Positions 5,167-10,710 of a stretch of DNA of 10,710 bases are shown in pieces. The translations under genes and the position numbers were made by a program. Origin of the DNA: Corynebacterium sp. (GTDB lineage: Bacteria; Actinomycetota; Actinomycetes; Mycobacteriales; Mycobacteriaceae); NCBI GenBank assembly GCA_030450335.1, contig JAKDIS010000091.1, forward strand, positions 1-10,710. The letters are read 5' to 3'. The notes under the pieces are model-generated. The model did not search any database. It had not been told where the DNA came from and saw nothing but the letters and a program-made list of their open reading frames with translations. Positions within the stretch are counted from its first letter, which is position 1, and the number at the start of each line of letters is the position of its first letter.

Positions 5167-7629
5167 ATGACTACAGAATCTGGCACCGTCGACCAACCCC
5201 TCGATCTGCTGATCGTGGGTGCGGGCCTCTCCGGTATCGACCTCGCCCACCACGTCGCCCAGAACTTCCCCCACTGGTCGTGGGAGATCCACGACACCCA
5301 CGACGACCTCGGCGGAACCTGGCACACCTTCACCTACCCGGGCATCCGCTCCGACTCCGACATGGCCACCTTCGGGTTCCCGTTCCGCCCCTGGCCGCAC
5401 AAGGGAACGCTGGGGCAGGGCGCGGACATCAAGGAGTACATCCGCGACGTCGCCCGCGACTGCGGCGCCCTGGAACGGCTGCACACCGGATCCTGGATCA
5501 GGGACGCGGACTGGCGGACCGACCTGAACCTCTACGCCGTCACCGCCGTCACCGCCGGGGGTACAGAGGGAACGGAAGGGGAGCGCACGATCTACACGCG
5601 CCGGGTCCACTACGCCTCCGGCTACTACTCCCACGACAAGGGGTTCCGGCCCGACTTCCCCGGCGAGGAGGACTTCACCGGGCAGATCATCCACCCGCAG
5701 GAGTGGCCGGAGGACCTCACCGTCGAGGGGTCGAGGATCGTGGTCATCGGCTCCGGCGCCACCGCGATCACCCTGGTCCCGGCGCTGGAGAAGGCCGGGG
5801 CGGACGTCACCATGCTGCAGCGCAGCCCCAGCTACGTCGCACCGCTGCCGGACGTCGACGTCATCAGCGGCATCTGGAGCAGACTGCTGCCCGCCGGGCC
5901 CGCCCACCGGGCCGCGCGACTCAACCACGCCGTCCGTGACATGGCACAGTACGTCCTCGCCCAGCGGGCCCCGTGGCTGTTCCGGAACGCGCTGCGGCTG
6001 ATGCAACGCCCGTACCTGTCCGGGGACCAGATCGACGAGCACTTCACCCCCCGGTACAACCCGTGGGACCAGCGGGTCTGCAAGGCGCCCAACGGCGACA
6101 TCTTCTCCGCGCTGAAGCGCAACGCCCACGTCGTCACCGACACCATCGACCATGTCACCGCCGACGGTGTCCGCCTGGACTCGGGCAGGGAGCTGGCCGC
6201 CGACGTCATCGTCACCGCCACCGGCCTGGAGCTCGAGGCCTTCGGCGGTGGCACGCTGAGCGTCGACGGGCGGGAACTGGCGCTCGACGAACAGGTCTTC
6301 TACCGGGGGATCATGCTGGCCGGCCTGCCGAACTTCAGCTTCACCGTCGGCTACGTGAACGCCTCCTGGATGCTGCGTTCCGACATGGTGTCGCGCTACA
6401 TGGTGAAGCTGTGGAAGACCGGGGAGGAGTACTACAGCCCGGAACTGCCGCCGGGGCGCAGCGACCGCCCGCTGCTCGACTTCGACGCGGGCTACGTCCG
6501 GCGCGGCGTGCACAGGTTCCCCACCCAGGGGGACGCCTCACCGTGGCGGTACACGCAGAACTACCTCACCGAACTGCCCGGCCTCGCCTTCGGTGACCAG
6601 CGTCGGGACATGGCCTTCGGTGACCGCTGCCTGTCGCGCGTGGGACGGTCCCGACCCGGTCCGGCGATCCAGACCGTCGAGGCCGACGGCCCGTTCGTGG
6701 CGACCGACCTCCGGGCGCTCCCTCCGACGGAGACGGTCACCGTGGGCGGCCGGACGGTGCGGTTGCGCCGAGGTGGGCCGGGCGCGCGGCAGGACGGCCG
6801 GGACGTGATCGTCATGATCCACGGCATCGGACGCTCCCTGGAGGACTGGGACGACCAGGCCGTCCTCGTCGGGGAGAACAGCCGCTACATCGCCCTCGAC
6901 GTCCCCGGCTTCGGGTTCAGCGACCCTGCCGCACGCGTCACCCTCGCCGACACCGCCGAACTGCTCTGGAAGGTCCTCGACGACCTCGGGGAGACCCGGG
7001 TCAACCTGGTCGGGAACTCCCTGGGCGGGGCGCTGTCGATGGAGATGACCGCGCAACGTCCCGACCAGGTGTCGAGCGTCTCCCTGGCGGACCCGGTGGG
7101 CTTCGGCGACAGCACCACACCGCTGATCCGGTTGATCGCCGTACCCGGGCTGGGACGGTTCAACGCCGCGACCACCCGCCTGCGGGCGGTCTACCAGCCG
7201 GTCGAGCACGTCGTCCTGCGCCGTCCTGGTGCCGTGACCCGCCACCGTCTGGAGGTGCAGCGCCGGATCGCCCGCCACCCGCACCGCTCCGCGACATTCC
7301 ACTCCTTCGTCCGGCACCTGGGCTCCCCGCTGGGTGTCGCGGAGCGGTGGCGTCGCGACCTGCTCGCACGGTTCAGCGACGCCACGGCAGGGCGTATCCC
7401 GGTCATGCTGACCTGGGGCAGCAAGGACGCGATCCTGCCGTACCGCGACTTCCGGGCGGGGCTCGAGCAGATCGACGTGCAGGACGCCGTGGTCTTCGAC
7501 GACTGCGGGCACATGCCCCAGCTGGAGTACCCGCAGGAGTTCGCCGAGCACTACCAGCGCTTCCTGTTCGGCGTGTGGGCGACCCACGGCGACGCCGACA
7601 CGGGCGTGCGCGACAGGACGGGTAACTGA
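5167..7629 (+). CDS. EthA-type Baeyer-Villiger monooxygenase fused to an alpha/beta-hydrolase
   Basis: This 820-residue protein joins two enzymes. Residues 1 to about 485 form a flavoprotein monooxygenase: FAD motif GAGLSG (18-23), YPGIRSDSDM, the Baeyer-Villiger fingerprint FTGQIIHPQEWP (170-181), NADPH motif GSGATA (195-200), YNPWDQRVCKAPNGD, and the ATG motif at 351-353. It follows mycobacterial EthA almost from end to end and would insert oxygen next to a ketone to give an ester. After a linker, residues from about 520 form an alpha/beta-hydrolase: oxyanion HG (552-553), nucleophile elbow GNSLGG with Ser618, Asp754 and His782 (28 apart, as usual). It would hydrolyse the ester produced. 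There is no signal peptide; the protein is cytoplasmic or loosely membrane-associated. A frameshift artefact joining two genes is unlikely, because one uninterrupted frame spans both domains and the linker. Its TGA overlaps the SDR start. Confidence 0.93.
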   Translation: MTTESGTVDQPLDLLIVGAGLSGIDLAHHVAQNFPHWSWEIHDTHDDLGGTWHTFTYPGIRSDSDMATFGFPFRPWPHKGTLGQGADIKEYIRDVARDCGALERLHTGSWIRDADWRTDLNLYAVTAVTAGGTEGTEGERTIYTRRVHYASGYYSHDKGFRPDFPGEEDFTGQIIHPQEWPEDLTVEGSRIVVIGSGATAITLVPALEKAGADVTMLQRSPSYVAPLPDVDVISGIWSRLLPAGPAHRAARLNHAVRDMAQYVLAQRAPWLFRNALRLMQRPYLSGDQIDEHFTPRYNPWDQRVCKAPNGDIFSALKRNAHVVTDTIDHVTADGVRLDSGRELAADVIVTATGLELEAFGGGTLSVDGRELALDEQVFYRGIMLAGLPNFSFTVGYVNASWMLRSDMVSRYMVKLWKTGEEYYSPELPPGRSDRPLLDFDAGYVRRGVHRFPTQGDASPWRYTQNYLTELPGLAFGDQRRDMAFGDRCLSRVGRSRPGPAIQTVEADGPFVATDLRALPPTETVTVGGRTVRLRRGGPGARQDGRDVIVMIHGIGRSLEDWDDQAVLVGENSRYIALDVPGFGFSDPAARVTLADTAELLWKVLDDLGETRVNLVGNSLGGALSMEMTAQRPDQVSSVSLADPVGFGDSTTPLIRLIAVPGLGRFNAATTRLRAVYQPVEHVVLRRPGAVTRHRLEVQRRIARHPHRSATFHSFVRHLGSPLGVAERWRRDLLARFSDATAGRIPVMLTWGSKDAILPYRDFRAGLEQIDVQDAVVFDDCGHMPQLEYPQEFAEHYQRFLFGVWATHGDADTGVRDRTGN

Positions 7630-8432
7630 TGATGACCAGGAAGAAGGACGCCGGTCCGCGCACCGTGCTGGTGACCGGGGCGGCCTCGGGCCTGGGTCTG
7701 GAGATCTCCCGGCAGTTCCTGGGCAAGGGCGACCGGGTGATCCTCACCGACCTCCACGAGGACGTTCCGTCCGAGGTCCGGTCGCTGGCGGGGGACTGGA
7801 CGTACCGCCGGCTCGACGTGACCAGCGACGAAGACTGGCAGGCCGCGGCAGCTGACCTGGACTCGTTGGACATCCTCGTCAGCAACGCCGGCATCGCCGT
7901 CGGCGGACGGATCACCGAGACCACGGTGGACACCTGGCAGAAGGCCCTGGACATCAACCTCCTCGGCTCGGTGCGCGGACTCCGGTCCTTCGTCCCGAAA
8001 CTCGCGACCGGCGGACGCATCGTGCTCACGGCGTCCGCGGCCGGCCTCGTCCACGCCCCGGCGATGTCGACGTACAACGCCACGAAGGCCGCGGTGGTGG
8101 CGCTCGGGGAGACACTGGACGCCGAACTGAGGCACCGGGGGATCAGCACCACGGTGATCTGCCCGCAGTTCTTCAGGTCAGGTCTCGCCGATTCGCTCGT
8201 CGGGGACGACGACGCGATGGACGCCGTGGCCCGCGTCCTCCTCGGCCGGACCTGGCTGACCTCCGAGATCGTCGCGCGCCGGGCGGTGAAGGGTGTCGAG
8301 GCCCGCCGGACCGTGGTGACCCCGGACGGGGTGGCGACCCTCTCGTGGTACTCCAAGCGGTTCACCCGGATCCCGTACCTGCTCCTGCTGCGCGCCGCCG
8401 GGTGGGGTGTCGCCCGGAAGGCCGGGCGGTAA
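7629..8432 (+). CDS. Short-chain dehydrogenase/reductase
   Basis: This 267-residue classical SDR oxidises an alcohol or reduces a carbonyl with NAD(P). It has the cofactor motif TGAASGLG (16-23), an acidic D at the end of the second strand (TDLHED) that hints at NAD(H) preference, SNAG after strand 4, N110, and the catalytic S136, Y149 and K153 (YNATK). The last 25 residues contain a hydrophobic stretch (IPYLLLLRAAGWGV), which might anchor it to membrane or form a dimer interface. Its ATG overlaps the TGA of the monooxygenase-hydrolase gene as ATGA-type TGATG, so translation is coupled and the enzymes probably share a pathway. The likely role is making the ketone substrate for the monooxygenase from a secondary alcohol, as SadH-like SDRs do in mycobacterial mymA-type loci. 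The direction in the cell is an inference. Confidence 0.92.
   Translation: MMTRKKDAGPRTVLVTGAASGLGLEISRQFLGKGDRVILTDLHEDVPSEVRSLAGDWTYRRLDVTSDEDWQAAAADLDSLDILVSNAGIAVGGRITETTVDTWQKALDINLLGSVRGLRSFVPKLATGGRIVLTASAAGLVHAPAMSTYNATKAAVVALGETLDAELRHRGISTTVICPQFFRSGLADSLVGDDDAMDAVARVLLGRTWLTSEIVARRAVKGVEARRTVVTPDGVATLSWYSKRFTRIPYLLLLRAAGWGVARKAGR
8411..8428 (+). terminator. Stem-loop at the end of the SDR gene
   Basis: CGCCCGG (8411-8417) and CCGGGCG (8422-8428) form a perfect 7-bp stem with an AAGG loop, ending 1 bp before the TAA stop. It is strong enough to affect the transcript end, but no T tract follows, so it is either part of a non-classical terminator or an mRNA-stabilising structure. Confidence 0.3.
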
Positions 8433-8483
8433 CCGGGGGCACATCTCAGGGTCTTCCCGGAGGTGCCGGCCGGTCCCAGGCCC

Positions 8484-8522
8484 TACGCTCTAAGGGGTAA
8501 CGACAGGGAGAGCCGTTCTCCC
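8484..8522 (+). promoter_or_regulatory. Putative promoter and leader hairpin of the ABC operon
   Basis: TACGCT (8484-8489) fits the TAnnnT pattern of an actinobacterial -10 element and would start a leader of about 53 bases. Within it GGGAGA (8506-8511) and TCTCCC (8517-8522) form a perfect 6-bp inverted repeat around GCCGT. It may be an operator or a leader hairpin. No convincing -35 is seen. Confidence 0.35.
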
Positions 8523-8548
8523 CGCACCGTGAGAGAGGACAAGACCCA

Positions 8549-9292
8549 GTGGCAACCGCAACCGCACACTCGGCAGCCCGCGCAGAGGGCCTGACCAAGA
8601 CCTACGGGGCGGGCGACACCCGCGTCACCGCCCTCGACGACGTCAGCGTGGACTTCACCGCAGGCGAGTTCACCGCCATCATGGGGCCGTCCGGCTCCGG
8701 CAAGTCCACGCTGATGCACTGCATGGCCGGCCTGGACAGCCCCACCTCCGGCTCCGCCTTCCTCGGCGACACGGACATCTCCGGTCTCGGCGACAAGGCC
8801 CTGACCAGGTTGCGCCGCGACCGGCTGGGGTTCATCTTCCAGTCCTTCAACCTGGTCCCCACCCTCACGGCCGCGGAGAACATCACCCTGCCGATCGACA
8901 TCGCCGGGGACAAGGTGGACAAGGAGTGGTTCGCCGAGATCACCTCGCGGCTGGGCCTGACCGACCGGCTGGGGCACCGCCCCTCCGAGCTCTCCGGCGG
9001 CCAGCAGCAGCGCGTCGCCTGCGCCCGCGCCCTGGTGGCGCGTCCGGAGATCATCGTCGGTGACGAGCCGACCGGCAACCTGGACTCCAACTCCTCGGCG
9101 GAGGTCCTCGACATCCTGCGTACCGCGGTGGACCGGGACGGCCAGACCGTGGTCATCGTCACCCACGACGCCAAGGCCGCCGCCTACGCCGACCGTGTCG
9201 TCTTCCTCGCCGACGGGCGCATCGTGCACGAGCTGCGCGACCCGGACGTGGAGCAGATCCTGGGCACCATGACCGGTATCGAGGGGTTGTAG
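8549..9292 (+). CDS. ABC transporter ATP-binding protein, MacB/LolD type
   Basis: This 247-residue protein is the ATPase of a type VII (MacB/LolD/FtsE-like) ABC system, which uses ATP to drive shape changes in an FtsX-family permease, moving lipoproteins, peptides or drugs or signalling across the membrane. It has Walker A GPSGSGKST (46-54), the Q-loop in FIFQSFNLVPTLTAAENI, signature LSGGQ (148-152), Walker B ending in D172-E173, the D-loop NLDS and the switch histidine H206 in VTHD. FQSFNL is characteristic of this branch. The start is GTG, preceded by AGAGGA at 8534-8539. The permease gene follows after 5 bp, so the two form an operon. The transported substrate cannot be inferred, as no sensor kinase or other partner is in the window. 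Confidence 0.95.
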   Translation: MATATAHSAARAEGLTKTYGAGDTRVTALDDVSVDFTAGEFTAIMGPSGSGKSTLMHCMAGLDSPTSGSAFLGDTDISGLGDKALTRLRRDRLGFIFQSFNLVPTLTAAENITLPIDIAGDKVDKEWFAEITSRLGLTDRLGHRPSELSGGQQQRVACARALVARPEIIVGDEPTGNLDSNSSAEVLDILRTAVDRDGQTVVIVTHDAKAAAYADRVVFLADGRIVHELRDPDVEQILGTMTGIEGL

Positions 9293-9297
9293 GGGCC

Positions 9298-10710
9298 ATG
9301 TCCTCCCGTTCCTCCTCAGCAACCACCATGCGCCGGGTCTCGCTGCGCAACCTCGCCGCCCACAAGGTCCGCCTCGTGCTCACGGTGCTGGCCGTGGTGC
9401 TGGGCACCGCGTTCATCGCCGGCTCGTTGATGTTCACCTCCTCGCTGCAGAAGACCTTCGACACCCTCACCGAGTCCACGACCCGCGGCATCGACGTGGT
9501 CGTGTCCGCCCCGCCGTCGGGGACGGCCCTGCCGCTGGACCTCGCCGACGGGCTGGAGGACGTCCCGGGCGTCGACCGGGTCACCGTCAGCGACGAGGTC
9601 ACCGTGGTCGTCGCCACCGCCGGGGCGGACGGCACGCAGGAGACCCTGCAGACCGGCGGCGCGCCCGCCTTCGCCATGCCCTGGTACGCGCCGGACGCCG
9701 CCGTCGGCCCGGACACCGCCATCGTCGACGGCGAGGCACCGCAGGGCCCCGGCGAGGTCGTCGTCAACAGCACTGCCGCCGAGGAGCACGGTCTCAGCGT
9801 CGGTGAGGAACTCACCGTGGTCGACACCTCCGGTTCACACCCGGTGACCGTGTCGGGCATCTACGACATCGACATCGACGGCGGCGGGTTCCTCGGCCTG
9901 ATGATGGACGAACCGGCGTTCGTCGACACCTTCACCGACGGCGCGACGACCGGCGGATTCTCGCTCGCCGCGGCGTCCGGCACCGGTGCGGACGCCCTGG
10001 CCGACGAGGTCGGCGCATACCTCGCCGCCGAGCACCCGGAGCTGGGCGACGTCGAGGTGAAGACCGGCGAACAGGTCGCCGCTGACCAGGCCGCCGAGAT
10101 CGACCAGGCGCTCAGCTTCGTCAACTACTTCCTCATCGCCTTCGGTCTGATCGCCCTGGTGGTGGGCACGTTCATCATCGCCAACACCTTCTCGATGATC
10201 GTCGCGCAGCGCATGCGCGAGTTCGCGCTGCTGCGCTCCCTCGGTGTGGCCTCCGGCCAGCTGACCGTCTCGGTGGTCTTCGAGGCGGTGGTGGTCGGCA
10301 TCGTCGGTTCCTTGCTCGGCGTGCTCGCCGGGGTGGGGCTGACGCAGGCGATCTACGCGGTCATCGGCGCCACCGGTGCCGGCCTGCCGAACACCGGTGT
10401 GCAGGTCACGGTGGGTTCGGTGGTGCTGCCGCTGATCCTCGGCATGCTGGTCACGGTGGTCTCCGCCTGGGCCCCGGCCCGACGCGCGGGCTCGGTGCGT
10501 CCGGTCGAGGCGATGCGCTCCGGCGACCAGTCGTCCAGCTCGCCGTTGCGCGGGCGCACGGTCACCGGGGCCGTCGTGCTGGCCGTCGGCGTGGTCGCCG
10601 CGGTGGTCGGCGTCCTGCTGGACGGGGCGTCCACCGGCCCGGGGGCCCCGCGCGGGTGGGGGGGGGGGGGTGGGGGGGTGGGCGGGGCGGTGAGGGGGGG
10701 TGCCGCGGCG
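9298..10710 (+). CDS. FtsX-family ABC permease, 3' end beyond window
   Basis: The visible 471 codons run off the right edge without a stop. The product begins with a cytoplasmic stretch and a first helix at about 25-45 (VRLVLTVLAVVLGTAF). An extracellular MacB-like domain follows to about 270, then the three-helix FtsX core: helix 2 at about 273-298, the conserved cytoplasmic loop QRMREFALLRSLG (about 302-314), helix 3 at about 318-346 and helix 4 at about 366-391. A fifth hydrophobic segment at about 420-441 begins what should be the second half, since actinobacterial members usually carry two FtsX modules and exceed 800 residues. GGGG just before the ATG serves as ribosome site. The last 60 bases encode an implausible Gly-rich run and are probably sequencing noise, so residues after about 441 should not be trusted. 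Confidence 0.9.
   Translation, partial: MSSRSSSATTMRRVSLRNLAAHKVRLVLTVLAVVLGTAFIAGSLMFTSSLQKTFDTLTESTTRGIDVVVSAPPSGTALPLDLADGLEDVPGVDRVTVSDEVTVVVATAGADGTQETLQTGGAPAFAMPWYAPDAAVGPDTAIVDGEAPQGPGEVVVNSTAAEEHGLSVGEELTVVDTSGSHPVTVSGIYDIDIDGGGFLGLMMDEPAFVDTFTDGATTGGFSLAAASGTGADALADEVGAYLAAEHPELGDVEVKTGEQVAADQAAEIDQALSFVNYFLIAFGLIALVVGTFIIANTFSMIVAQRMREFALLRSLGVASGQLTVSVVFEAVVVGIVGSLLGVLAGVGLTQAIYAVIGATGAGLPNTGVQVTVGSVVLPLILGMLVTVVSAWAPARRAGSVRPVEAMRSGDQSSSSPLRGRTVTGAVVLAVGVVAAVVGVLLDGASTGPGAPRGWGGGGGGVGGAVRGGAAA
10646..10710. other. Low-quality right contig edge
   Basis: From about 10646 the sequence turns into long G runs (13 consecutive G at 10658-10670 or close to it), with T or C scattered between them. 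Where a transmembrane helix or a loop of the permease is expected it encodes mostly glycine. The left edge shows similar G/C runs. This is best read as poor base calling at the end of a contig. Confidence 0.7.

Noticed and set aside
4276..6513. 745-codon open frame on the minus strand
   Set aside because: It is antisense to the aldo/keto reductase and the monooxygenase, has a composition dominated by Gly, Val, Arg and Asp and shows no family motif. It is a high-GC shadow frame.

Overview
This is a high-GC window (about 70% G+C in the coding lines I counted) with short intergenic gaps, leaderless-looking starts, a mycobacterial EthA-type monooxygenase and a corynebacterial-type 2,5-diketo-D-gluconate reductase homologue. 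Together these point to an actinobacterium of the Mycobacteriales, most likely a high-GC Corynebacterium or a close relative; the genus is an inference. Both ends carry G/C homopolymer runs that look like low-quality contig edges, and the last gene is cut by the right edge.

Left half (131-2919, all minus strand). From right to left it holds a MarR-family regulator, a 150-bp spacer packed with inverted repeats, a 304-aa two-helix membrane protein with a Trp/Pro decapeptide repeat, an isocitrate lyase/PEP mutase superfamily enzyme 9 bp downstream of it, and an isolated four-helix small membrane protein of lower GC.

Centre (2920-5130). The marR gene is divergent from an AraJ/Cmx-type MFS exporter followed 20 bp later by an aldo/keto reductase. 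The 118-bp divergent region carries two dyads of the form TTGCrCrC...GyGyGCAA, which suit a MarR operator. The picture is an autoregulated efflux plus carbonyl-reduction module.

Right-centre (5167-8432). An 820-aa protein joins a complete EthA-type Baeyer-Villiger monooxygenase (BVMO) to a complete alpha/beta-hydrolase with an intact Ser-Asp-His triad. Its stop overlaps the start of a short-chain dehydrogenase/reductase (SDR). The three activities form a logical sequence: alcohol to ketone (SDR), ketone to ester (BVMO domain), ester to acid plus alcohol (hydrolase domain). Mycobacterial mymA-type loci encode comparable activities as separate genes. The fusion is the most interesting object in the window.

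Right end (8549-10710). An ABC ATPase of the MacB/LolD type and its FtsX-family permease (incomplete) form an operon preceded by a leader containing a perfect 6-bp hairpin. No tRNA, rRNA, CRISPR array, insertion sequence or phage gene was seen. No gene-free stretch exceeds 300 bases.
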